A DNA stretch of 32,547 bases from Nocardioides sp. (GTDB taxonomy: Bacteria > Actinomycetota > Actinomycetes > Propionibacteriales > Nocardioidaceae): assembly GCA_002729525.1 (NCBI GenBank), contig PBYI01000066.1, forward strand, positions 1 to 32,547. The letters run 5' to 3'. A program made the translations under genes and the position numbers. Position 1 is the stretch's first letter, and each line of letters starts with the position of its first letter. A model generated the notes under the pieces. The model worked only from the letters and a program-made list of their open reading frames with translations, did not search any database and was not told the DNA's origin. Positions 16,101 to 22,919 of this stretch are shown here, one piece after another.

Positions 16101-17358
16101 CCACGGTCGGCGCCACCTGCGCCAGCCGTGGCCCGCGCGCGGCTACCGCACGGGACAGCAGCACGCACCCCTGCGCGGCGCCGATCGCCAGCGGCAGCCG
16201 GACGGTCGGGTCGATCTTGTGGACGTTGCGGAAGATCTGCAGCGGTCCGTCGAGCAGGTGACGGACCTCCCCCGCGAGGAGGCCCTCGCCGGGCCCGCCG
16301 TGCGCGACGGTGAGGGCAGCCAGGCCCAGCACGGCGCCGAGGAGCAGCGGCGTGCGGGCCGGGTGCTCGAGGCGGGCCAGGCCCCAGAAGCCGAACGCCG
16401 CGACGACCGCGGTCAGCACGACGAGCCAGGCCACGCTCACCAGGTCGTGCGCCGCAGGCCACCACGCCTGGTCGCCGACGAGGAGGTACGCCACCCAGTG
16501 CGACGCGCCGCGCACGGCCTCGCCCCACCCGACGAGCACGGTCGTGTCGGCGGCGCTCTCGACGTACTCGTAGAAGCGCGGGGCGTAGCCCGCCAGCACC
16601 AGCAGCGGCAGCGCCCACCAGACGCAGGCGAGCGAGACCACGCCCGCCCAGGCCCAGCCGGCACGGCGCGTCAGCCGTCCGCGGCGTACGCCCCACCAGA
16701 CCAGCAGCACCACCAGCGGCAGGGAGCCCGCCACCTCGACCGCGTTGACACCGCCCATGCAGACCACGGCGGCACCGGACAGCGCCATCCCGCGCCAGGG
16801 CCGCAGCCGGCCGGCGACCACCAGCAGCACCGGCAGCACGGCCCACGGCAGCAGCGCCCCCGGCAGGGTCTCGGCGGTGAGCACGCCCACCGTGCCGAGC
16901 ACCCGCGGGGCGAACCCGTAGACGAGGCCGGCCACCAGCCCCGCGGCACCGCCCAGGCCGAGCGCGCCGGACACCCGTCGGGCCCCCTCGATGGCCACCA
17001 GCAGCACCAGGGCCGTCCACAGCCGCTGGGTCACCCAGCCGGGGAGCCCGGCGCCGTCGAGCAGCCAGAAGAAGAGGCCCTGCGGGAAGAGGTAGCCGTA
17101 GGCCTGGTTCTGCAGCTCGCCGAGGTTGGTCTCGGGGTGCCAGAGCGTGAACGCGCCGCGCAGGAAGTCGCCGGGCCGCTCGGTGAGCTCCGCCCGGGTG
17201 TCGTACGTCGTGAGGCCGGGCTGCTGGAGGAACGAGACGCCGACGACGAGCAGGTAGAGCACCGCCGTGCCGAGTCCCAGCTCGCCGGAGCCGCGGGTCA
17301 CGCCCGCAGCGGCGGTGCCGACCGGCGCGGACGGGGGTACGGGCGAACGCACGGACAC
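13114..17358 (-). CDS. aftD: AftD-like alpha-(1->3)-arabinofuranosyltransferase (DUF3367)
   Basis: At 1414 residues it matches the unusual size of AftD (about 1400). The GT-C core occupies the N-terminal part, about 30-450, with the characteristic first loop TYDTRAELTERPGDFL (residues 51-66) and NQAYGYLFPQGLFF (residues 84-97), both hallmarks of the family. Two regions look like F5/8-type carbohydrate-binding modules: around 705-830 (DGDPETRWITSAATDPEDQW) and around 930-1060 (YDGEATTAWVSSPDDPSPT). The C-terminus has further membrane helices (about 1240-1265, 1305-1390). In mycobacteria AftD adds arabinofuranose from decaprenyl-phosphate arabinose outside the membrane. GTG 17358 is preceded by GAGGTGG. 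It heads the minus-strand envelope block. Family assignment is strong; the sugar used by this organism is not shown. Confidence 0.9.
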   Translation of the reverse strand: MSVRSPVPPSAPVGTAAAGVTRGSGELGLGTAVLYLLVVGVSFLQQPGLTTYDTRAELTERPGDFLRGAFTLWHPETNLGELQNQAYGYLFPQGLFFWLLDGAGLPGWVTQRLWTALVLLVAIEGARRVSGALGLGGAAGLVAGLVYGFAPRVLGTVGVLTAETLPGALLPWAVLPVLLVVAGRLRPWRGMALSGAAVVCMGGVNAVEVAGSLPLVVLLVWWGVRRGRLTRRAGWAWAGVVSLACVWWALPLLVLAGYAPRFYEYVESAADTTVLVGWGEAVRGASHWVAYLLVGDQAWWPAAHDLVSVAWLVVLTAVVAAFGFWGLARLEHPARTPLLLGAVLGLAALTVAHGGPGEGLLAGEVRHLLDGPLQIFRNVHKIDPTVRLPLAIGAAQGCVLLSRAVAARGPRLAQVAPTVVVLPLAAVLALGQPWLVDHGRSPGWEAVSSPWREARAYLSAHDDGRATLVVPGSGFALQTWGWTLDEPLVVTGGTRMVTRSQVPLVPGQSLRFLDALDQLVSTGRATPALGDQLSRAGIGHVLVRRDLLRDLTRSPHPSGASVSLARAGLRRVGGWGEVREGGQEVELLEVTRAMPEVRTTALDDVRTVRGAPETVLGLQDTGLVDPGQATVLEGEPGWDRTADVVTDGDQRRERAFGSADEAVSAVLGADEPYRIDRAVHDYPAVDGAEQVVAAYDGLDALTASSAQGYADNFGPVVPQAGPYAAVDGDPETRWITSAATDPEDQWLRLDLAAPTPVTRVRVLPVADDPQVVPVRTLEVRAGGQVRRVDVDTTGAPAVVRFDGTPVDRVEVRVVRAATAARRARVGLREVTVSGVRPTRSLVLPGEVPDDGAWLVGTTAERRACVVVAGPPDCSVARIRPAEEGDGMDRTVTTEGSSDVVLRGRVVARSTRAAGNLLDRLTQRQVGASSVYGEDPRVGPRFAYDGEATTAWVSSPDDPSPTLFVRFARPQTISGLRLGLGLAGAPAGVLVRSEDEVRAVDVDEVDSRGGVRFKPLRGTFFSVSFDPAAGRDTVAVSELDLRGVRLTRRFDPSVATGAVCGLGPAVEIDGEVVATRVSGTMGDVLNGSPLTIESCDPDAGSTDDDAAEGDAGDEGLAGGAAVTVGAGEHRVRTTPSAEFQVVELAAVPADLARAQVYGAADVTADAGAVARAVTTTTWGDTERRVQVAQGESALLWLPESFNPGWRAEVDGEPLTALRVDGWQQGWVLPASADPVDVDLVLAPQRTWTAVLVAGPLVSGAVLLAGLAALLLALVGAVRGRGLPRETPPGDWGTARPWSPGRPRARAAVATLAALGLGVLLGPAFGLGVLATALVVRRSRARERAAAGAALVAAVAIVSSALLDVLPGPGWMGAAGDVLAAAAVGVVVGAVVVTASLGTTAARGSRGRRRAGAVGR

Positions 17359-17406
17359 CCGCGGCCACCTCCCCGTCGCGCCCGACCCCGCTGTCGAGCA
17401 GCGGAC

Positions 17407-17434
17407 AGGATAACGCCGGACCCCACCCGTCGAC
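17407..17434 (-). promoter_or_regulatory. Candidate promoter of the envelope block
   Basis: On the minus strand a TATCCT -10 box (plus 17407-17412) lies about 16 nt downstream of GTCGAC (plus 17429-17434), near the actinobacterial TTGAC -35. Transcription would start about 40 nt before the aftD GTG. Placed in the 161-nt divergent gap with the flippase gene. Confidence 0.4.
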
Positions 17435-17519
17435 GGCCCCGCCGACGACCCCGTGGACGACCCCGTCGGGGCGCCCCGCGGGTGCGGTCGGAGCGGGTCC
17501 GCTGTGGAACACTCCCGGC

Positions 17520-18818
17520 GTGCCGCAGCAGTCGTCCTCCCCCGCCGGCGAGACCGGGGGCGGGCCGGCCGCCGGGTCGACCGGAGGCGCCGTCCGCACC
17601 GGCGGCACCATCGCCGTCGCGATCGTCGGGATGAACGTCGCGACGTACGGCTTCACCATCCTCGCCGCGCGTCTGCTCGGTCCCTCGCAGTACGGCGCGT
17701 TCGCCGCGGTGATGAACCTCCTGATGGTGGTCAGCGTCGCCCAGCTCGCGCTCCAGGCGACCGCCGCCCGACGGGTCTCCTCCACGCCGGGCGACGTCAC
17801 CGTGATCGAGGAACGGGTGCGGTCGATGACCCGGCGCCTGGCCGTGGGTCTCGGGCTCGTGCTGCTCGTGCTGTCGCCGGTCGTGAACGCCGTACTCCGG
17901 CTCGACAGCCTGGTGACCGCCGCGCTGGTCGCCGCGACCGCGGTGCCGCTGACCGTGATGGGCGGCCAAGCCGGCGTCCTCCAGGGCGAGCGCCGCTGGC
18001 GGCCGCTCGCGCTGCTCTACCTCGCCGCCGGCGTGCCGCGGCTGCTCCTGGGCGGCGCGCTGCTCGTGTGGCGGCCCGAGGAGGGCGTCGCGACCCTCGG
18101 CGTGCTGATCGGTGCGCTGTTCCCCGTCGCCGTGGGCGCCTGGGCCCTGCGCCGTCCGCGCACCCACGCCACCGACGCGACCGGCACCGACCACGGCGTG
18201 CGGTCGCTGCTGCGCGAGTCGTTCCGCAACTCCCACGCCCTGCTGGCGTTCTTCGCCGTCACCAACGTCGACATCATCGTCGCGCGCGGCGTGCTCGACG
18301 ACCACGACTCCGGCCTGTACGCCGGCGGGCTGATCCTCACCAAGGCGATGCTGTTCCTGCCGCAGTTCGTGGTGGTGCTGGCGTTCCCGGACATGGCCGA
18401 CGCCCGCGAGCGCCGTCGGGCGCTGCGGCTCAGCCTCGGCGCGGTCGCCGGGCTCGGTGCCGTCGGGGTGCTCGCCGCGTGGGTGCTCTCACCCGTCGCG
18501 ATGGTCTTCGTCGGCGGCCCCGACTACGCCGAGATCGAGGGCCGGCTGTGGGTCTTCGCGGTGCTCGGCACCGCGCTGTCGATGATCCAGCTGCTCGTCT
18601 ACGGCCTGCTCGCCCAGGAGGGTCGTCGCCGAGCGACCGTGCTGCTGTGGGCCGCGCTCGCCGTGATCGCCCTCGGCGGGCAGGCGACCGACTCGGTCAC
18701 CGGGCTGCTGACGCTGGTGACCGCGACCGACGTGGTGCTCTTCCTGGCCCTGCTGGTGCCGGTGGTGCTGGCCGCCCCCGAGCCGGCACCGTCGCCCGAG
18801 CCGACCGACGCCGACTGA
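17520..18818 (+). CDS. Wzx/MATE-like polysaccharide or lipid-linked sugar flippase
   Basis: The 432-residue protein has about 12 hydrophobic segments and no large soluble domain. The first half starts GGTIAVAIVGMNVATYGFTILAARLLGP and then SQYGAFAAVMNLLMV, the opening helices of the Wzx / MurJ-like MOP superfamily exporters. QGERRWRPLALLYLAAGVPRL and TNVDIIVARGVLDDHDSGLYAGG are also typical of polysaccharide exporters. Such proteins move lipid-linked sugars across the membrane. It diverges from the aftD block by 161 nt, so a common pathway is likely but not proven. GTG 17520 follows an AACACT box by six bases, a partial match to a leaderless promoter, with no ribosome-binding site. The stop lies within a 10-bp tandem repeat. 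Confidence 0.82.
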   Translation: MPQQSSSPAGETGGGPAAGSTGGAVRTGGTIAVAIVGMNVATYGFTILAARLLGPSQYGAFAAVMNLLMVVSVAQLALQATAARRVSSTPGDVTVIEERVRSMTRRLAVGLGLVLLVLSPVVNAVLRLDSLVTAALVAATAVPLTVMGGQAGVLQGERRWRPLALLYLAAGVPRLLLGGALLVWRPEEGVATLGVLIGALFPVAVGAWALRRPRTHATDATGTDHGVRSLLRESFRNSHALLAFFAVTNVDIIVARGVLDDHDSGLYAGGLILTKAMLFLPQFVVVLAFPDMADARERRRALRLSLGAVAGLGAVGVLAAWVLSPVAMVFVGGPDYAEIEGRLWVFAVLGTALSMIQLLVYGLLAQEGRRRATVLLWAALAVIALGGQATDSVTGLLTLVTATDVVLFLALLVPVVLAAPEPAPSPEPTDAD

Positions 18819-18836
18819 CGCCGACTGACGCCGACT
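18807..18836. repeat. Three tandem copies of GACGCCGACT across a stop codon
   Basis: Three exact 10-bp copies. The TGA of the flippase gene lies at the junction of copies 1 and 2, and the last copy touches the stop of polA on the other strand. The 17-nt gap between the convergent genes consists of this repeat and leaves no room for a standard terminator. Confidence 0.85.
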
Positions 18837-21523
18837 CAGTGCGCGGCGTCGTGCCAGGAGCGTCCGGTGCCGACCGACACGTCCAGCGGCACCGTCAGGT
18901 CGGCGGCCGCGCCCATCTGCTCGCGCACCAGCGCCTCGAGCGGCTCGGCCTCACCGGGCGCCACCTCGAGCACGAGCTCGTCGTGGACCTGCAGCAGCAT
19001 CCGGGACGCCAGCCCGGCCTCCTCGATCGCGCGCTGGGTGCGCAGCATCGCGACCTTGATGAGGTCGGCGGCCGAGCCCTGGATCGGGGCGTTGAGCGCC
19101 ATCCGCTCCGCCATCTCCCGACGCTGGCGGTTGTCGCTGGTGAGGTCGGGCAGGTAGCGGCGCCGACCCATGATCGTCTCGGTGAACCCGGTGCGCCGGG
19201 CCTCGTCGACCACGCCGGCGAGGTAGTCGCGCACACCACCGAAGGTCTCGAAGTACTCGTCCATCAGGCCACGCGCCTCACCGGGCTCGATGCCCAGCTG
19301 CTGCCCCAAGCCGTACGCCGACAACCCGTAGGCCAGGCCGTAGTTCATCGCCTTGATCTTGGCGCGCATCTCGGTGTTGACGTCGTCGGCGTCGACGTCG
19401 AACACCCTCGCTGCGGTGATGGAGTGGAAGTCCTGCCCCGACCGGAACGCCTCGATGAGCAGCTGGTCCTCCGACAGGTGGGCCATGATCCGCATCTCGA
19501 TCTGGCTGTAGTCGGCCGTCATCAGGCTCTCCGACCCCGCGCCGACCACGAAGCCCTCGCGGATGCGCCGGCCCTCCTCGGTGCGGATCGGGATGTTCTG
19601 CAGGTTGGGCTCGGTCGACGACAGCCGCCCGGTGGCCGCGATCGTCTGGTTGAAGGTCGTGTGGATGCGCCCGTCGGGCTGCACCGTCTTGAGCAGGCCC
19701 TCGATGGTCTGGCGCAGCCGGATCACGTCGCGGTGGCGCAGCAGGTGCGCCAGGAACGGGTGCTCGGTCTTGACGTAGAGGCTCTGCAGCGCGTCGGCGT
19801 CGGTGGTGTAGCCGGTCTTGGTGCGCTTGGTCTTCGGCATCCCGAGCTCGTCGAAGAGCACCACCTGCAGCTGCTTGGGCGAGCCGAGGTTGATCTCCTT
19901 GCCGATGGTGGCGTACGCCGCCTCGGCCGCGTCGCGCACGCCCGCGGCGAACTGCTCCTCGAGGCCGGTGAGGTAGTCGGTGTCGACGGCGATGCCGTGC
20001 TGCTCCATCAGGGTCAGCAGGCCCACGAGCGGCAGCTCGACGTCGGCGAGCAGACGGGTGCCGCCGTGCTCCTCGACCGCCTCGTCGAGCGCGGCGGCGA
20101 GGTCGAGCACGGCCCGGGCGTGCAGCATCGCGGTCGCCGAGACCGCACCGACGGTCTCGGGGTCCTCGAACAGCGCCTCCTGCTCGCTCTCCTCCTCCGC
20201 GCGCAGCTCGCGGCGCAGGTAGCGCAGGGTCAGGTCGGAGAGGTCGTAGGACCGCTGGTCGGGTCGCACGAGGTAGGCGGCGAGCGCGGTGTCGGAGACG
20301 ACCCCGCCCAGCGTCCAGCCGTGCGCGGCCAGTGCCAGCGCCGGGCCCTTGGCGTCGTGGAGCACCTTGGCGGCACCGTCGTCGGCCAGCCAGGCGCCGA
20401 GCGCGGCGTCGTCGTCGGGCGTCAGCTCGGTCGCGTCGACGTACGCCGCCCGGCCGTCGCCGACCGCGAGGGCGAGGCCGTCGACGCGACCGGTGCCGGC
20501 ACCCCAGGTGCCGCGCACGTGCACGCCGACCCGGTCGCTGCCGACCGAGGCGAGCCACGCGCCGAGCGCGCCCGGCTCGAGGACCGATCCGTCCAGCTCG
20601 AAGCCCGTCCCGTCGACGTCCTCCTCCGACTCCAGCTCCTCGAAGAGCCGGTCGCGCAGCACCCGGAACTCCAGGCCGTCGAAGAGGGTGTGCACCTCCT
20701 GGCGGTCCCACGGCTGCTTGCCGAGGTCGGCCGGGGCGAGCTCGAGCTCCAGGTCGGTGACCAGGGCGTTGAGCCGGCGGTTGCGGATGACGTCGGAGAG
20801 GTGCTCGCGCAGCGACTCGCCCTTCTTGCCGCCGATCTCGTCGGCGCGGGCGATGACGTTGTCGAGCCCGTCGTAGGCGTTGAGCCACTTGGCGGCGAAC
20901 CCCTGGCCGACGCCGGGGACGCCGGGCAGGTTGTCGGAGGTCTCCCCCACGATCGCGGCGAGCTCGGGGTAGCGCTGCGGCGTCACGCCGTACTTGGTCT
21001 CGACCGCCTCCGGCGTCATCCGCGACAGCTCGGAGACCCCGCGGGTGGGGTACAGCACCGTGGAGGAGTCGGTCACCAGCTGCATGGCGTCGCGGTCACC
21101 GGTGAGGATCAGCACCTCCATGCCCGCGGCGAGCGCCTGCGTCGTGAGCGTGGCGATGATGTCGTCGGCCTCGAAGCCGGGCTTCTTCAGGAACGGCACC
21201 CGCAGCGCGGTGAGCACCTCCTCGATCAGCGGCAGCTGGGAGGAGAACTCGTCGGGCGTCTTGTTGCGCTTGGCCTTGTACTCGGCGTACTCAGCCATCC
21301 GGAAGGTCTGCCGGCTGACGTCGAACGCGACCGCGACGTGCGTCGGCTGCTCGTCGCGCAGCACGTTGATGAGCATCGAGGTGAACCCGTAGACCGCGTT
21401 CGTGTGCTGCCCGGTGGTCGTCGAGAAGTTCTCCACCGGCAGCGCGAAGAACGCGCGGTAGGCCAGCGAGTGGCCGTCGAGGAGGAGCAGCCGGGGACGG
21501 TCGGGAGCGGGTGCTGCGGTCAC
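18836..21523 (-). CDS. polA: DNA polymerase I
   Basis: The 895-residue protein has the three-part layout of PolA. The 5' nuclease domain (1-290) shows LLLLDGHSLAYRAFFALP, GFEADDIIATL, LTGDRDAMQLV and GETSDNLPGVPGVG. The middle domain (about 310-480) lacks the DxE and other acidic residues of a proofreading exonuclease, so 3'-5' activity is probably absent, as in mycobacterial PolA. The polymerase domain has motif A TADYSQIEMR (D671), the O-helix K724-A-M-N-Y728-G, with Tyr where E. coli has Phe762, and motif C VHDE (D848). It fills gaps and removes RNA primers in replication and repair. GTG 21523 lies 7 nt after a TAGGGT box, fitting a leaderless start; the upstream GTG 21547 would lie before that box. 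Confidence 0.96.
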   Translation of the reverse strand: MTAAPAPDRPRLLLLDGHSLAYRAFFALPVENFSTTTGQHTNAVYGFTSMLINVLRDEQPTHVAVAFDVSRQTFRMAEYAEYKAKRNKTPDEFSSQLPLIEEVLTALRVPFLKKPGFEADDIIATLTTQALAAGMEVLILTGDRDAMQLVTDSSTVLYPTRGVSELSRMTPEAVETKYGVTPQRYPELAAIVGETSDNLPGVPGVGQGFAAKWLNAYDGLDNVIARADEIGGKKGESLREHLSDVIRNRRLNALVTDLELELAPADLGKQPWDRQEVHTLFDGLEFRVLRDRLFEELESEEDVDGTGFELDGSVLEPGALGAWLASVGSDRVGVHVRGTWGAGTGRVDGLALAVGDGRAAYVDATELTPDDDAALGAWLADDGAAKVLHDAKGPALALAAHGWTLGGVVSDTALAAYLVRPDQRSYDLSDLTLRYLRRELRAEEESEQEALFEDPETVGAVSATAMLHARAVLDLAAALDEAVEEHGGTRLLADVELPLVGLLTLMEQHGIAVDTDYLTGLEEQFAAGVRDAAEAAYATIGKEINLGSPKQLQVVLFDELGMPKTKRTKTGYTTDADALQSLYVKTEHPFLAHLLRHRDVIRLRQTIEGLLKTVQPDGRIHTTFNQTIAATGRLSSTEPNLQNIPIRTEEGRRIREGFVVGAGSESLMTADYSQIEMRIMAHLSEDQLLIEAFRSGQDFHSITAARVFDVDADDVNTEMRAKIKAMNYGLAYGLSAYGLGQQLGIEPGEARGLMDEYFETFGGVRDYLAGVVDEARRTGFTETIMGRRRYLPDLTSDNRQRREMAERMALNAPIQGSAADLIKVAMLRTQRAIEEAGLASRMLLQVHDELVLEVAPGEAEPLEALVREQMGAAADLTVPLDVSVGTGRSWHDAAH

Positions 21524-21597
21524 GGGGCCGACCCTAGTAGCAGCCACCGACGACGCCCGCCGTCGCGTCCCCGGCGAGCGGGAGCATGATGAGGTCC
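21524..21597. promoter_or_regulatory. Divergent leaderless promoter region of polA and thioesterase
   Basis: A 74-nt region. On the minus strand TAGGGT (plus 21531-21536) sits 7 nt before the polA GTG. On the plus strand CATGAT (21585-21590), one mismatch from TATGAT, sits 7 nt before ATG 21598. Neither gene has a ribosome-binding site at the preferred spacing. Confidence 0.5.
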
Positions 21598-22026
21598 ATG
21601 AGCGAGCCCCTGGACATCCCCGACCTGATGAGCACGGTGCCGGGCGGCACCCTCGGCGACCGGATGGGCATCGAGATCCTCGAGGCCACCGTCGAGCGCG
21701 CGGTCGCGACGATGCCCGTCGAGGGCAACACCCAGCCCTACGGCCTGCTGCACGGCGGCGCGTCCGTGGTGCTCGCCGAGACGCTCGGCTCGGTCGGGTC
21801 GGCCCTGCACGGCCACGCCATGGGCAAGGTCGCGGTCGGCGTCGACATCAACGCCACGCACCACCGCTCGGCGACCTCGGGCACCGTCACCGGCACCGCG
21901 ACGCCGGTCCACCTCGGACGCTCCAGCGCGTGCTACGAGGTGGTCATCACCGACGAGCAGGGCCGGCGCGTGTGCACCTCGCGGATCACCTGCTCGCTCA
22001 TCCCGGCCGAGCGCTTCGGCGGCTGA
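21598..22026 (+). CDS. Hotdog-fold acyl-CoA thioesterase, PaaI family
   Basis: This 142-residue protein has the size and motifs of PaaI-type thioesterases: QPYGLLHGGASVVLAETLGSVGS holds the HGG active-site region and the following helix acid, then VGVDINATHHRSATSG and the strand-rich C-terminus (GRSSACYEVVITDEQGR). The family hydrolyses acyl- or aryl-CoA thioesters in the cytoplasm. ATG 21598 was chosen because a CATGAT box lies 7 nt upstream; ATG 21586 and 21589 overlap that box. It diverges from polA and converges on the GNAT gene. A single-domain thioesterase beside polA occurs in several actinobacteria to my recollection. Substrate is not predictable. Confidence 0.88.
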   Translation: MSEPLDIPDLMSTVPGGTLGDRMGIEILEATVERAVATMPVEGNTQPYGLLHGGASVVLAETLGSVGSALHGHAMGKVAVGVDINATHHRSATSGTVTGTATPVHLGRSSACYEVVITDEQGRRVCTSRITCSLIPAERFGG

Positions 22027-22056
22027 CCGGCGTACGGCGGGCTGCCCACGGCGGGC

Positions 22057-22650
22057 TCAGCCCGCGGGGTCCTCGCGCCGCATCGAGCGACGTGCCGCCA
22101 GCACGCGGGTGAGGTGGCGGTTGCTCGGGGTGCCGGCCGTGCCGGGCCCCGTCGCGACGGCCTGGCGGCGCGCCGCCAGCCGCGCCCGCACGACGGCGGT
22201 CGGCGCCTGGCGCACCGAGGCCAGCGGGGTGAGCCCGAGCCTGGCCATGAAGCGGTTGACCTCGCGCTCGCCGGGCGTGACCGCGGTGGTGACGGTCTCG
22301 GCGCCCGCCTGCTCGGCCCACTGGGTGACCGCGTCCATCAGCGCGCGGCCGACACCGCGACGTCGGCACCCCTGGGCGACGGCGAGGTAGTGCACCTGCA
22401 GGGTGCGGCGCGGGTCGAGCGGCCCGGCGCTCGCGAGCCGCACGAGGGCGGCACCGGCCGCGGCGTCGCCCAGCTCGGCGACCAGCACCCGTTGCGCGGT
22501 CGCCGGGTCGTCACAACGCTCGAGGAGCGCGGTGACGTCGTCGACGTGCCGGTCGTGGTCGGCGGGCCGGAGCACGCTGCTCCAGAGCGAGGCGAGCAAC
22601 TCGGCGTCCGCGGGCACGGCGTCGCGTACGCCGACGGCCGTCCGCACCAC
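22057..22650 (-). CDS. GNAT-family N-acetyltransferase
   Basis: A 197-residue protein with the GNAT core: VRDAVPADAELLASLW at the start, LVAELGDAAAGAALVRL, then LQVHYLAVAQGCRRRGVGRALMDA, which contains the acetyl-CoA pyrophosphate-binding Q/R-x-x-G-x-G/A motif, and NRFMARLGLTPL near the end. A 40-residue Arg-rich tail follows the domain. The family transfers an acetyl group from acetyl-CoA to an amine on a small molecule or protein; nothing here indicates which. Start GTG 22650 has AGGTG 5 nt upstream; a second GTG follows at once. The frame is open further upstream but with Arg-rich, non-domain sequence. Convergent with the thioesterase, 30 nt away. Confidence 0.85.
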   Translation of the reverse strand: MVRTAVGVRDAVPADAELLASLWSSVLRPADHDRHVDDVTALLERCDDPATAQRVLVAELGDAAAGAALVRLASAGPLDPRRTLQVHYLAVAQGCRRRGVGRALMDAVTQWAEQAGAETVTTAVTPGEREVNRFMARLGLTPLASVRQAPTAVVRARLAARRQAVATGPGTAGTPSNRHLTRVLAARRSMRREDPAG

Positions 22651-22752
22651 GGCACACCTCTTCGCCCCCGGACGGACCTGTCGTCCGTCGCCCGGGCCGA
22701 GCGTACGCCGAACAAGCGTTCGTCGGCGAGCCGCGGTCGGCTTGCTGCGAGG

Positions 22753-22820
22753 CGGTAACGGTTTGGTCACGTCCCTGTGCCATCCAGCCCTCGAGGGGCG
22801 GCGCGCCCTACGGTAACCGT
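22753..22820. promoter_or_regulatory. Two CGGTAAC motifs in the divergent gap before livK
   Basis: CGGTAAC occurs at 22753-22759 and 22811-22817. The second is inside a perfect 5-bp inverted repeat, ACGGT-A-ACCGT (22810-22820). TACGGT there could also serve as a -10. The 269-nt gap between the GNAT and livK starts contains no gene. A regulator site is possible; evidence is slight. Confidence 0.25.
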
Positions 22821-22919
22821 GCTGCGCCCTCCCTGCACGCCTCCGGTCTCGGGCTCCGGGAGACGGGCGGGGTGGACGTCAGGCGCGCACGATCACCGCC
22901 AACGAGAGGGTTCACCACA

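Noticed and set aside
21523..21547. GTG 21547 as polA start
   Set aside because: It lies upstream of the TAGGGT box that is ideally placed for GTG 21523, and the extra eight residues precede the family's usual start.
22051..22065. Small GCGGGC/GCCCGC hairpin between the thioesterase and GNAT genes
   Set aside because: Only six pairs with a three-base loop and overlapping the GNAT stop codon; such stems occur by chance in this GC-rich DNA.
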